From Treponema vincentii (lineage in GTDB: Bacteria; Spirochaetota; Spirochaetia; Treponematales; Treponemataceae): DNA of 64,000 bases. The stretch spans positions 2,542,001 to 2,606,000 of the forward strand of contig NZ_CP048020.1 in the NCBI RefSeq assembly GCF_010365865.1, given 5' to 3'. Each line of letters begins with the position of its first letter. The first letter of the stretch is position 1. The position numbers and the translations under genes were made by a program. The notes under the pieces were generated by a model. The model saw only the letters and a list, made by a program, of their open reading frames with translations, was not told the origin of the DNA and searched no databases. Positions 35,335-44,867 of the stretch are shown here, piece after piece.

Positions 35335-37797
35335 ATGACACCGCATACATTCGAAGTTTTAGAATTTTTCCGCATCGCGGAGATTATCGCAGGATATTGT
35401 AAATCTGAAGAGGCACGAGTACGCTGCCTACAAAAACGGCCGCTGCAAGATGCGGCGGAGATTGCCGCAACGAAAGAGCTCGGTCGGGATATTCTCTCGT
35501 TTTTGCAAGCTGACGAACCGCTGCCTATTAAAAATCTCCCACCGCTCGCTTCCGTATTAAAACAGCTGCATACCGCAGGCGTTTGCCTTACCGTAGAGGA
35601 ACTCTACGCGGCGGGGCTTTTAGCGCTGCAAGTCGGTGAGTTGAAGGCGTGGGCTATAAAGCAAAAGCGGACGGACAGTGCCGCATGTACGCTCATCGAA
35701 TCGATACCGCCGCTTCCGCAAACCGAGCAGGCGGTGTTTTCGTTTATCGATAAAAACGGAGCACTGCGCGATATCCCCTCGTTGACGGCAATCCGAAAAA
35801 AGATGCAACGTATCGAAGCCGATATCGAAAAAACAATGCGGAGCTACTGCACCGACGAGTCTACCAAGGGAATGCTGCAAACGCCTACGCCCGTGCTGCG
35901 GAACGGCAGGCAGGTTATTGCCGTGCGTTCCAACTTTAAGGGGCGGATTAAGGGCATTATCCACGAATACTCCCAGTCGGGGCAAAGCTTTTACCTTGAA
36001 CCTGAAAGCATTGTACTGCGTAATAACGAATTGATGCGGGCGCAGGCAGAGTATGAACAGGAGCTGCACCGCCTGTTGGTGAGCATCAGTGCAAAGCTCG
36101 CGGAGGAAGCGGAAGCGCTTGAACGGGCATACGATCTTGTGCTGGAACTGGATTGCGCCGCGGCCGCCGCCCGCTGGGCATATACGGAAAACGGTGTGTT
36201 TGTACCCGACACGGGGAATTCTCAGTACTTTTATTTACAGACGGCGCGGCACCCGCTACTCGGCGCGGCGGCGGTTCCCATCGACCTGAAACTGGCACCG
36301 GAAGAGCGGATACTGATTATCACCGGGCCAAACACCGGCGGCAAAACCGTCAGTTTAAAGACCGCCGCCCTCTTTGTTCTATTGAATCAAACCGGCTGGC
36401 CGGTACTCGCAGGGGAAGAAACACGGCTGCCGGTGTTCCGCTACGTCGGCTGCGCTATCGGAGATGAGCAGTCGCTCGACCGCTCGCTTTCCACCTTTTC
36501 CGCCTATATGCGCACCGTCGGGGAGCTTTTGGCGGCGGCGGATGAAGAAAGCCTTATCCTCCTCGACGAACTCGGCAGCGGTACCGACCCTCAAGAGGGC
36601 GGCGCACTCGCCATGGCGATTTTGGATGAGCTGTTTGCCCGCCGCTCGCGGGTCTTTGTAACGAGCCATCACGGTGTACTGAAAAACTATGCGTACCGGA
36701 AAAGCGGCTGCGTGAATGCCTCCGTATCCTTTGACGAGGCGACACTGCGCCCTTCATACCGGATACTGATGGGCATCCCCGGTGAAAGCCGCGCCGTCGA
36801 TATTGCAGAAAAAAACGGATTAAGCCCCGACGTTATCCGCGCCGCACGTGCGTATATGGCAGACAGTTCCGCCGATGCCGCCGCCCTCATCAAGGGGCTG
36901 ATGGAAAAGCATGAGCAGCTCGCCGTCTTTGAGCGGGAAAAAGACGAGACAGAAAAGGCGTTGCGAGAAAAGCAGCGCCGCTTCGATTTAAACACGCTCA
37001 AGCTTCGCCAAAAAGAGCAAGTTCTCCGCTTGCAGGGCTATAAACGGTTGAATGATCTATTTGAGCAAAAACGTAACGAAATAGAAAACCTTGTGCGGGA
37101 AATCCAAGAAGGGGAACTGACGCACGAAAAAACGACTAAGCTCAAGCAGTTCTTTGCCGATTTCGGGGCAACACTTGCAGAAGAGCAAACGGATATCCGC
37201 AATGAACAGGAGGAACTTTCCACCCTACAGCAGGCGCTTCGAAATCGTGAGCAGGCACAAGCACACGGAAAACCGGCAAACGGTATGCCTGCAACCGGCG
37301 TTTTGGCAAACGGCGTTCTCGCATGCGACGCTTCTGCAAGGGAAACACTTGCCGAAGGCATAGAAGTGTTTATCCCCCACCTACATCGGCGCGGCATCAT
37401 TATCCGGAAAGAAAAAAAGAATTGGCTGGTGGCGGTCGATACCGTTAAGATGACATTCCCCGCCGATAAACTTGAACCGCTTAACACACCAGCAGCCGCA
37501 CCGTTACGCACACCGCAGGTTATCATAGAGGCGGAGCTGCACAAAGAAAGCCGCCCTGAGCTTGAGCTGCGCCTTTTGGGCATGCGCCTTGACGAAGCGG
37601 AAAAGTGCCTACAGAACCAGCTTGATCTCGCCCTGATGCATAATATGCAGGAATTTTCGATTGTACACGGGAAGGGTAACGGGATACTGCAAACAATGGT
37701 ACAAGAAAAACTTGCCTCAACTCCGTACGTTGCGGAGTTTTTCTTTGCCCGCCCCGAACACGGCGGCACCGGCAAAACTGTTGTACACTTGAGGTAG
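35335..37797 (+). CDS. mutS2: MutS2 endonuclease/ATPase
   Basis: 820 residues. N-terminal lever domain, then the MutS-type ATPase with Walker A TGPNTGGKT near residue 331, ILLDELGSGTDPQEG (Walker B) and VTSHHG; a long coiled coil (about 510-640) and the C-terminal Smr nuclease domain with ELRLLGMRLDEAEK and VHGKGNGIL. It lacks the mismatch-binding domains of MutS1. MutS2 suppresses recombination or rescues stalled ribosomes in other bacteria. An Ala/Gly/Asn-rich repetitive stretch at about 645-670 is unusual. AAGGAG lies before the ATG. It ends directly against the convergent HD-GYP gene with no spacer. Confidence 0.96.
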   Translation: MTPHTFEVLEFFRIAEIIAGYCKSEEARVRCLQKRPLQDAAEIAATKELGRDILSFLQADEPLPIKNLPPLASVLKQLHTAGVCLTVEELYAAGLLALQVGELKAWAIKQKRTDSAACTLIESIPPLPQTEQAVFSFIDKNGALRDIPSLTAIRKKMQRIEADIEKTMRSYCTDESTKGMLQTPTPVLRNGRQVIAVRSNFKGRIKGIIHEYSQSGQSFYLEPESIVLRNNELMRAQAEYEQELHRLLVSISAKLAEEAEALERAYDLVLELDCAAAAARWAYTENGVFVPDTGNSQYFYLQTARHPLLGAAAVPIDLKLAPEERILIITGPNTGGKTVSLKTAALFVLLNQTGWPVLAGEETRLPVFRYVGCAIGDEQSLDRSLSTFSAYMRTVGELLAAADEESLILLDELGSGTDPQEGGALAMAILDELFARRSRVFVTSHHGVLKNYAYRKSGCVNASVSFDEATLRPSYRILMGIPGESRAVDIAEKNGLSPDVIRAARAYMADSSADAAALIKGLMEKHEQLAVFEREKDETEKALREKQRRFDLNTLKLRQKEQVLRLQGYKRLNDLFEQKRNEIENLVREIQEGELTHEKTTKLKQFFADFGATLAEEQTDIRNEQEELSTLQQALRNREQAQAHGKPANGMPATGVLANGVLACDASARETLAEGIEVFIPHLHRRGIIIRKEKKNWLVAVDTVKMTFPADKLEPLNTPAAAPLRTPQVIIEAELHKESRPELELRLLGMRLDEAEKCLQNQLDLALMHNMQEFSIVHGKGNGILQTMVQEKLASTPYVAEFFFARPEHGGTGKTVVHLR

Positions 37798-38970
37798 TTA
37801 TTTTTCCTTTTTACCCTTGCCAAGAGCAGCAATCCATTCTTCTTTGCGGGCGGGGCGCATGATACGGATACCCTCCATTGAGGTTCGAATTGCTTCCGAA
37901 AAAGCTCCTTTTGCAGATTTATCGATAATACGTACGATGGGGAAACGGGGATCCTCCGAATTATTGTCGATCACCTGCGCAACAGTATTATTTGAGAGAT
38001 AGACAAAACTACCGATCGGGAAAAACGACAGCGCATTCAAAAACGCTTTCAAAACCTCCTCATCATATTGTGAGGACTCCCGCCGTAAAACATTTAATAA
38101 GCCTGTTGAAGGGTCTTCGGCCTTTTTATATTTGCGTTCGCCGGTCATTGCTTCATAAGAACAGACAACCGCCAGAATCTTTCCATAAAGAGAAATCTTT
38201 TCACCGGTCAGCTTTTGAGGGTATCCCGTACCGTTTTCACGCTCATGATGATCGAGCGTTCCTAAGCAAATCGGTAATGGAAACTTTGCTTTTTTTAATA
38301 TTTTACAAGACAGCACAGGATGCACATATAAGTACTTTTTTTCTTCATCTGATAATTCACCCGCTCTGGAATAAATATCTTCGGAAATATGAATAAGACC
38401 TATCTCATGCATCAAGGCTGCGGTTGCCAAATCAACCAGCTGGTGCCTTTGCATTTTGAGTTCCATACCGATTACAATGGCAAAAACCGCCGAACGGAGC
38501 GAATGGGTAACAAGGAAATTGTCTACATCATACGGCATAATAGATTGCAAAATAAGTACTGACTGCCGGTTTTCTTGTACAAAAGTGCAAAATTCCTTCA
38601 TCTTAGCAATTACCTTTTCGGTATTGAGAGCTTGCTTGTTACGGTATGCGCCATACACCTCGTCAGTAAAAGTATAGAATCTTTGATAAGTCTTTTCTAC
38701 CAATTCTCCCGAAAGTTTTTGCTCGGGTACAGCTTGAACATTACCATTTGCACCGAGCTTTTCACCGCTCTTATCTTCCTTTTTTTGAGGATCTGTCTCG
38801 GTTACAATCCCTTTTGTATACAGAATCGTAAACTGCCATTCGGAAAGGAGTCTTTTTAATTCCTCCGTAAAGCAGCTTTCCCTTGTAAATAATAAAACCT
38901 TTTTATCAATGTACACATCCTCCGTAAAATATACGGGAGTTTTTAGCTCTAAAAGTTTCAATGTATTCAC
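37798..38970 (-). CDS. HD-GYP domain protein (cyclic-di-GMP phosphodiesterase family)
   Basis: 390 residues. The N-terminal 120 resemble the DUF3391-like region often joined to HD-GYP. The HD-GYP domain follows: LATAALMHEIGLIHISEDIY, HPVLSCKIL, LDHHERENGTGYPQ and YEAMTGERKY. The GYP triad and following histidines are present, but the HD pair itself reads HE (MHEIG rather than LHDIG), so metal binding may be altered. Treponemes use cyclic-di-GMP to control motility. Activity is uncertain; it may act as a receptor. Confidence 0.88.
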   Translation of the reverse strand: MNTLKLLELKTPVYFTEDVYIDKKVLLFTRESCFTEELKRLLSEWQFTILYTKGIVTETDPQKKEDKSGEKLGANGNVQAVPEQKLSGELVEKTYQRFYTFTDEVYGAYRNKQALNTEKVIAKMKEFCTFVQENRQSVLILQSIMPYDVDNFLVTHSLRSAVFAIVIGMELKMQRHQLVDLATAALMHEIGLIHISEDIYSRAGELSDEEKKYLYVHPVLSCKILKKAKFPLPICLGTLDHHERENGTGYPQKLTGEKISLYGKILAVVCSYEAMTGERKYKKAEDPSTGLLNVLRRESSQYDEEVLKAFLNALSFFPIGSFVYLSNNTVAQVIDNNSEDPRFPIVRIIDKSAKGAFSEAIRTSMEGIRIMRPARKEEWIAALGKGKKEK

Positions 38971-39049
38971 TTAAATACGCTCCTGTAGTACACTGAAAGT
39001 GCGATTAAAAAATTCGCACCATCTATTTATAGATTATAGGAGATTTTGA

Positions 39050-39898
39050 ATGAAATTAAAAGTGCTTATTATTATCTTTAATGCTATCCTGTTAACTATC
39101 TTCTTTACAGTGCTTTCTTTTTCATTCTTTACTGCCGGTACTGAATTTATCGGCAGCTTTTTTAAAAACTATTGGATATTCGTCCTGTTTTTTACGATTC
39201 TCTTTCTGGGAATGAATATGTTCTTTATCAACAACTGGAAACTCATAACAACCCTTGAAGCTGAAGATTAGCCCGCGCTTTCCCTTTATTTGGAAACGGA
39301 AATTTTTGAAAAGCACCATCTTACCGCCAAAAAAGTGCAGCTACTGTGTGAAATCAGTATTTTATTGGGAGATTTTGAGATATTAAGGCGGCTCGAACGC
39401 GTACTAGAGGACTATAAACCTGAATATATCAGAACTTTTGCTCCTCATTTCGCGGCGGCTAAGCTGCTTTCAAATGATTATCAAGGGCTTGCCGAGTTTA
39501 TGACTCATATTGTCGGAAGCCCCCATAAAACTTCTCCGTGGATATCATTTTATGACGCATTCTCAGCACAAATGTTGAAGCGTTACCACGAGGCGGCAGA
39601 AAAATTCGCGCGTATGTTGGAAACGGAACAAGAACCGTTTGTTCGATTGCTTGGTGTTTATTTTATGGCATGCGGATTATATCATTACATTGATGTGCAC
39701 AAAGACGAAGCAGATAAAAGAATCGAAGAAGAAAAACGAAAATTAAAAAAACGTTCATTGCAACAGTGGAAAAAATACGCTCAGAAAGAAAAACAAAATA
39801 TACATATACTTGTTCTCACAAAAGCAATCGATGATGCACTGATATGGCTTTTTAAAGAAGATGAACTACCGAGGCAAACACCTCAGACGGTTTCTTAA
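39050..39898 (+). pseudogene. Two-helix membrane/TPR-like protein interrupted by TAG
   Basis: One continuous frame of 283 codons with a single internal TAG at 39269-39271. Upstream: two membrane helices and NNWKLITTLEAED. Downstream, without a break in frame: PALSLYLETEIFEKHHLTAK and a helical, TPR-like cytoplasmic domain ending in a charged tail. The joined sequence LEAED-stop-PALSLYLE reads as a natural helix if the stop replaces Trp (TGG). The second part alone would have to start at a TTG (39290) without a good ribosome site. Most likely a nonsense mutation, or readthrough. Confidence 0.7.
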
Positions 39899-39933
39899 CA
39901 GCCTGATACATTTGCCCGTCCTTGTATAACTGC

Positions 39934-41484
39934 TCAACCGCGGAGCATTTTTTTAATGGAGCCGAAAACACCGCGGGTAATTTCCCGTCCAACCGAACGG
40001 GTGATACTGTCAACCAAAATTCTTCCCAATCTATCAGTGGTACTTTGATTTTTCCGTTTTGCAGCCTCTTCCAGCCTTAACTTTGCCGCTTCCGCCCTTG
40101 CTTTGGCGTTTTCGGCTCGTATAAGCGCAGCTTCTTCTTTTGCCTTTGCCGCGTTTTCTTTTGCAAGCTGTTTTTCTTCGGCTTGGCGCGTTGCAGCTTC
40201 AGCTTGTTCGCTAAACTGTTTGGTAAGAATCTCGTAGGCGGATTCACGGTCTACCGGATCCTTGTATTTATATAAAAGAGGAGACTCTTCTACCAGTGCT
40301 GTGATTTTAACACTGTCGATTACGCCCATTTTACTGTGAGGAGGAACAATCATTGTCCGCTGCGTTATGGAAGGGCTGCCGTCCTGCTGTAAAACGGAAA
40401 CAAGCGCTTCGCCGGTTTTAAGCTGCGTAATAACTTGAGCGGTGTCGAATGCAGGATTGACGCGGAAGGTCTCGGCTGCAAGGCGTATGGCTTTTGCGTC
40501 CTTAGGAGTAAACGCCCTCAACGCATGCTGAATCTTATTTCCCAGCTGACCGAGGATCGCTTCGGGAATATCGACGGAATTTTGAGTAACAAAAAAGACC
40601 GCAACGCCCTTCGATCGGATTAAACGCATGATTTGTTCAATCTTTTGAAGTAAAATCTTTGAGCCGTTATCAAACAACAAGTGAGCTTCATCAAAGAAAA
40701 AAACAATTTTCGGTTTTTCAGCATCACCGATTTCCGGAAGATTTTCGTAAAGCTCGGATAAGAACCATAGTAAAAAGGTTGAATACAGCATGGGCTTTTG
40801 GTACAGTTTGACGGCATTTAATATATTGATATAGCCTCGCCCGTCCGATGTTTGCTTAAAAAAATCATTGATATCTAAAGCCGGTTCTCCGAAAAAATTA
40901 TCCGCTCCTTCATTTTCGAGCGTTAAAAGATTCCGCTGAATTGCTCCTATCGATGTGTCGGAGATATTACCGTATTTTAATTTTAAATCCTGCTTATTTT
41001 CACTGATATAATGGAGCATCGCTTTAAGATCCTTTAAATCCAACAGCAATAGCCCGTCCTCATCCGCGACACGGAACGCGATATTCAATACGCCGGTTTG
41101 CACTTCGTTAAGGTCTAAAAGGCGCGAAAGCAACAGCGGCCCCATTTCGGAAATCGTAGTGCGTACGGGATGCCCCGTTTCTTGCAAGATACTCCACATC
41201 CGCACGGGATAACTTTTGAATTCAAAGTTTGAAATATGTAAGAGACTGAGCCGTTCTTGCAGTTTAACGCTCGATTCGCCTTTTTCGGCAAAACCGCACA
41301 GGTCGCCTTTCACATCCGGTAAAAACACCGATACACCTAAATCGCTGAATGCTTCAGCAATTACTTTGAGCGTAACGGTCTTTCCGGTACCGGTAGCCCC
41401 TGTAATAAGTCCGTGTCTATTCGCCCTCATCGGTAAAAGTTCAACCGTAGTTTCACCGCGGCCTAAAAAAATTGCTTCGCTCAT
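39934..41484 (-). CDS. HerA-like/DUF853 ATPase
   Basis: 516 residues. Walker A GATGTGKTVTLK at about residues 29-40, VSVFLPDVKGDLCGFAEKGE, Walker B region KIVFFFDEAHLLFD, the arginine-containing RLIRSKGVAVFFVTQN, then DIPEAILGQLGNKIQHALRA, all typical of DUF853 proteins (E. coli YjgR). The C-terminal 90 residues form an Ala/Glu/Lys-rich coiled coil. The family belongs to the HerA/FtsK hexameric ATPases; its substrate is unknown, with DNA or protein translocation suggested. Confidence 0.9.
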   Translation of the reverse strand: MSEAIFLGRGETTVELLPMRANRHGLITGATGTGKTVTLKVIAEAFSDLGVSVFLPDVKGDLCGFAEKGESSVKLQERLSLLHISNFEFKSYPVRMWSILQETGHPVRTTISEMGPLLLSRLLDLNEVQTGVLNIAFRVADEDGLLLLDLKDLKAMLHYISENKQDLKLKYGNISDTSIGAIQRNLLTLENEGADNFFGEPALDINDFFKQTSDGRGYINILNAVKLYQKPMLYSTFLLWFLSELYENLPEIGDAEKPKIVFFFDEAHLLFDNGSKILLQKIEQIMRLIRSKGVAVFFVTQNSVDIPEAILGQLGNKIQHALRAFTPKDAKAIRLAAETFRVNPAFDTAQVITQLKTGEALVSVLQQDGSPSITQRTMIVPPHSKMGVIDSVKITALVEESPLLYKYKDPVDRESAYEILTKQFSEQAEAATRQAEEKQLAKENAAKAKEEAALIRAENAKARAEAAKLRLEEAAKRKNQSTTDRLGRILVDSITRSVGREITRGVFGSIKKMLRG

Positions 41485-41628
41485 AATGCTTCCTTAAAGT
41501 AATAGTATGAAAAAAGGATTGGGAGTCCCTAACAATCTTCGTTGAGATATTTTCCTGAAATTTAATCAGCCTGTAAAATTTTTTAGCGAAAAACACAAGA
41601 AAGGTCAATGCCGGCGAGGATCTCTACT

Positions 41629-43632
41629 CTACGTTCGCTTAACCCGTTTAAAGAGTTCTTCGCGGGTAAGCACAATCCAGATTGGGCGACCGTGCGGACA
41701 GATGGGTTCGGGAAGTTCAAAGGCTTGCGCCGCAATGCGCTGTTGGGTTACGGGGTCGAGGATGGCGTGATCCTTGCAGGCAGCGCGGCAGGCGGCTGAG
41801 GCTAAAATCTGATAGAGGATATCATCGGCATTTTTACGGACGCCCGTGATGTCGCGGATAAGATCGCGTTCCGTGCCTGTCCACCGTGCCGGTACGGCGG
41901 TTACCTGCCATACGCCTGCACCTTCATCGGAGAGGGAAAAGCCCGCTTTACACAGCAGCTCCTGATGTTTTTTGATAAACGCATCGTCTTCTTCCGATGA
42001 AGTGATAATGCGGTAGGGGATTAACAGCTCCTGTACGCCGCCGATATTATGCCGCAGCTGCTCAAAGATAATCCGCTCGTGGGCGGCATGTTGGTCAATT
42101 AAATACAGCGCCTCGTTTTTTTCTACTGCGATAAAGGTACCGGCGACCTGTCCGAGCAGCTTAAAATCAGCCGGAGGAAGATCCGGCGGCGGCTGTAGAC
42201 ACGCTGCCGTACCCGAAGCCGCAGGCGGCGGAATAATGTGTTCCCCTACTGAATAAGGAACCGCTGCTGTCGCCGCTATTTGGCGGAATGCGCTACCGTA
42301 TCCGCTTTGTGCAGAACCGTACTCCGCTTGAGTGCCGGATACCTCGTGGTTGTATCCGTCAGGTAGTACACCGGTATCGTTTCCGTACTCCCTTCCATAT
42401 CGGTCATAGTCATCGGCTGCTGTACCGGCGGCTGGGTTAGCGCTTTTACCGTATCCATACAGGCCGGCTGTCGTGTCGGAGTGCGGCGGCTGTGGGTATG
42501 CTCCTGCCGGGGAACCGTGCTGAAAATCCAACGGGCGGGTAAGGCTGGGGTCATACTTTTCTTTTAAGAGACTTGCAACGGTATGCTGCCGGTAAAAGGA
42601 GCCGACGGCACTGCTAACGGCGTGGTGGATGGCGCCGTAATCTTGAAAGCGCGCTTCTTTTTTTGCGGGGTGAATGTTAAAGTCCACACGGGAAGGCTCT
42701 ACCGTTAAAAATAAAAACGCAACGGGGTGTCCGCCGTTGGGGAAATAGCCTTCGCTGCCGTACTCGATTGCCTGTATAAGCCCGAACTCGGTAATTCTTC
42801 TACCGTTGACAAATACCATGATAGCGCGTTTATCGCTTCGGACAACATCCGGGCTGCCGAGCACAATACGGAACGAAAAATGCTCACCGCTTCCTTCAAT
42901 TTCAAAAAAGAGCGCTTCGGGTTCTTTAAACGAAAATGCAGCGAGGCAGCGTTCCCGCAGCGACTGTGCAGGAGGAAGCAGAAAGCGAAGCTCGCCATCC
43001 GTGATAAAGCGCATTTCGGTACGGTAATGCGGCAGAGCTTTGTCGAGAAAGATTGTTCTACACAACGCAGTCTCGGCAGCCGCCCGCTTTAAAAACTGCT
43101 TGCGGGCAGGGAAGTTTTCAAAAAGGTTTTCTACCTGCACTACCGTGCCGGCATTTAGACGCGCCGGAAGTATCTTCCCTAGCTGCAGTTTCCATGCGGC
43201 GGGTCCGCTCCTCGTTGAGGTAATTTCAAGATCACTGACCGCCTTAATAGAAGAAAGCGCTTCGCCGCGGAAACCGAGGCTGTGCAGGGAGAGCAAATCT
43301 TCCGCGGTGGATATCTTGCTCGTCGTATGGGTATCCGTGCAGATTGCGAGGTCTTCGCGGCTCATTCCGCAGCCGTTATCCGTAACCCGAATGCGGTCGA
43401 TACCGCCACCTGAAATTTCCACTTGCACCTTTGAAGCGCCTGCGTCGATTGCATTGTCTAAAAGCTCGCGGATAACAGCGGCGGGTCGGTCGATGACCTC
43501 CCCTGCTGCAATTTTCCGTGCTGTTTCCGCATCAAGCGCTTTTACCGGCTTGTATACGGCGGCGGAATCGACAGCCGTATCAGTATGAAAAGAAACTTGA
43601 GATATTTCAGGTGATTGAGACGAGGTATCCAT
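41629..43632 (-). CDS. mutL: DNA mismatch repair protein MutL
   Basis: 667 residues. GHKL ATPase: KIAAGEVIDRPAAVIRELLD with catalytic Glu and Asn (RELLDNAIDAGAS), DNGCGMS, and SLGFRGEALSSI. After a Tyr/Gly-rich disordered linker (about 385-480) the C-terminal domain carries the endonuclease motif DQHAAHERIIFE and the CPHGRP motif. So it is a nicking-type MutL, as in bacteria without MutH. It overlaps no gene, but xseB follows two bases downstream of... its start on the upstream side (43635), indicating an xseB-mutL operon. Confidence 0.96.
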   Translation of the reverse strand: MDTSSQSPEISQVSFHTDTAVDSAAVYKPVKALDAETARKIAAGEVIDRPAAVIRELLDNAIDAGASKVQVEISGGGIDRIRVTDNGCGMSREDLAICTDTHTTSKISTAEDLLSLHSLGFRGEALSSIKAVSDLEITSTRSGPAAWKLQLGKILPARLNAGTVVQVENLFENFPARKQFLKRAAAETALCRTIFLDKALPHYRTEMRFITDGELRFLLPPAQSLRERCLAAFSFKEPEALFFEIEGSGEHFSFRIVLGSPDVVRSDKRAIMVFVNGRRITEFGLIQAIEYGSEGYFPNGGHPVAFLFLTVEPSRVDFNIHPAKKEARFQDYGAIHHAVSSAVGSFYRQHTVASLLKEKYDPSLTRPLDFQHGSPAGAYPQPPHSDTTAGLYGYGKSANPAAGTAADDYDRYGREYGNDTGVLPDGYNHEVSGTQAEYGSAQSGYGSAFRQIAATAAVPYSVGEHIIPPPAASGTAACLQPPPDLPPADFKLLGQVAGTFIAVEKNEALYLIDQHAAHERIIFEQLRHNIGGVQELLIPYRIITSSEEDDAFIKKHQELLCKAGFSLSDEGAGVWQVTAVPARWTGTERDLIRDITGVRKNADDILYQILASAACRAACKDHAILDPVTQQRIAAQAFELPEPICPHGRPIWIVLTREELFKRVKRT

Positions 43633-43634
43633 CG

Positions 43635-43868
43635 CTATATGTCATCAGCTGAAAAGAGCTCCAGCTCAGGTTTATCCTGCGATTGCACCGGCTGATTCAT
43701 CAATATCTGCACCTTACTTTCTATTTTATCAATGTCTTTTTCCAAGGTTTTAGCAAGCTTGATTCCTTCTTCAAAAGCCGCAAGAGCTTCTTCCAACGGA
43801 AGATCGGCACTCTTGATTTTTTCGCTGATTTCTTCAAGACGAGTTAACCGTTCTTCAAATTTTTTCAA
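43635..43868 (-). CDS. xseB: Exodeoxyribonuclease VII small subunit
   Basis: 77 residues from a TTG at 43868 preceded by AAGGAG with a six-base spacer; the longer open frame to 43952 has no ribosome site and runs into a repeat-like sequence. The family core KFEERLTRLEEISEKIKSAD and LPLEEALAAFEEGIKLAK is complete, and the length is typical. XseB binds XseA to form exonuclease VII, which degrades single-stranded DNA. It lies two bases upstream of mutL in the transcribed direction. Confidence 0.9.
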   Translation of the reverse strand: MKKFEERLTRLEEISEKIKSADLPLEEALAAFEEGIKLAKTLEKDIDKIESKVQILMNQPVQSQDKPELELFSADDI

Positions 43869-43912
43869 CGTCTTCTCCTTCTCTATTCGGGACAACCGTA
43901 TTGGACTGCTTT

Positions 43913-44488
43913 TTAACACCCCCGCGCGAATAAATGGCGATGATGATGGCATATATAGTTAGTGTCAATAACAGTAGTGCTTGAGCACGAAGTGTTTTCA
44001 CCTCGTATATATTTTATTACATACTCTACTGGATAGTAAAAAGCATTCCATCTCTTTCCACTGTCCGATAAATCCTGTTTACCTTGAATGGTAAAGTCAT
44101 TTACACCAATAATATCTTTTGGGAGACTAATACAGTAATTAAACCCATCCTTATATTCAATATACTCAATCTCAAATTTAGTCATCCCCTCAAAATAATC
44201 TACATAAATATCCTCTTGCTTTTTTAGTAAGAAAATATATTCGCACCCCGTTTTAATTCCATTCTTTTGATATGTTACTATTGAATTTTCTGCAGCGTAA
44301 CCTTTTATTGTTTCTTTAATATTTATAGTATATTGCGTTTTATTTCCTATAATTTTGCTAGAGATAATTTCTCCCACTATTATTAAATCAGCTTGACTAA
44401 CAAGAGAATAGAATTCCTCGAAAATATATAATGGAAAAACAGGGATACTAAAAATCACAAAAATAATTGTTGATAACAATTTCTTCAT
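43913..44488 (-). CDS. Exported hypothetical protein
   Basis: 191 residues with a signal peptide (LLSTIIFVIFSIPVFPLY) and a beta-rich domain; ADLIIVGEIISSKIIGNKTQ followed by YTINIKETIKG resembles small secreted proteins with an OB-like or TIMP-like strand order, but no family is claimed. The C-terminal dozen residues (CHHHRHLFARGC) come from a low-complexity, repeat-like DNA stretch (43916-43945), so the original C-terminus may have been replaced. Confidence 0.6.
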   Translation of the reverse strand: MKKLLSTIIFVIFSIPVFPLYIFEEFYSLVSQADLIIVGEIISSKIIGNKTQYTINIKETIKGYAAENSIVTYQKNGIKTGCEYIFLLKKQEDIYVDYFEGMTKFEIEYIEYKDGFNYCISLPKDIIGVNDFTIQGKQDLSDSGKRWNAFYYPVEYVIKYIRGENTSCSSTTVIDTNYICHHHRHLFARGC

Positions 44489-44532
44489 ATATTTTCTTCC
44501 TTTGTATCGTAAGAGCGCCGTCTAACATTCGA

Positions 44533-44730
44533 TTAATCCGCATTACACATTTTCTCCGAATAAATATACGAATCTTCGGATGCTTTCAGAGCAAAGGGTA
44601 GCCCATTTTCTCGAATTGTAGCTTTTACAAAAGAATTTATAGCCGAAGAAATATTGATTCCCATAGAATCACATATCCGCTCAAAACTTATTTTATCATC
44701 ATTTATAATCTTTGCTGATATTGTAGTCAT
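44533..44730 (-). CDS. Orphan RelB/DinJ-type antitoxin
   Basis: 65 residues. MTTISAKIINDDKISFERIC, then GINISSAINSFVKATIRENG and LPF, is the ribbon-helix-helix pattern of RelB/DinJ antitoxins. The usual toxin-binding C-terminal part is short, and no RelE/YafQ-type toxin gene follows before the next gene. A solitary, possibly truncated antitoxin. Confidence 0.75.
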   Translation of the reverse strand: MTTISAKIINDDKISFERICDSMGINISSAINSFVKATIRENGLPFALKASEDSYIYSEKMCNAD

Positions 44731-44867
44731 TTTTAATACCTATTACTACAATATACTGTATAAATCTCTAAATATCAACACTATCAAAACTGCTACAAGT
44801 AATTATGCTTTATATTATTTTACTTTTCTTATTTATATCTATAAAAACAAACAGTCCAAATCCTTTC

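Noticed and set aside
43869-43952. Longer XseB start at the ATG at 43952
   Set aside because: The extension has no ribosome site and no similarity to XseB; TTG 43868 with AAGGAG gives the normal length.
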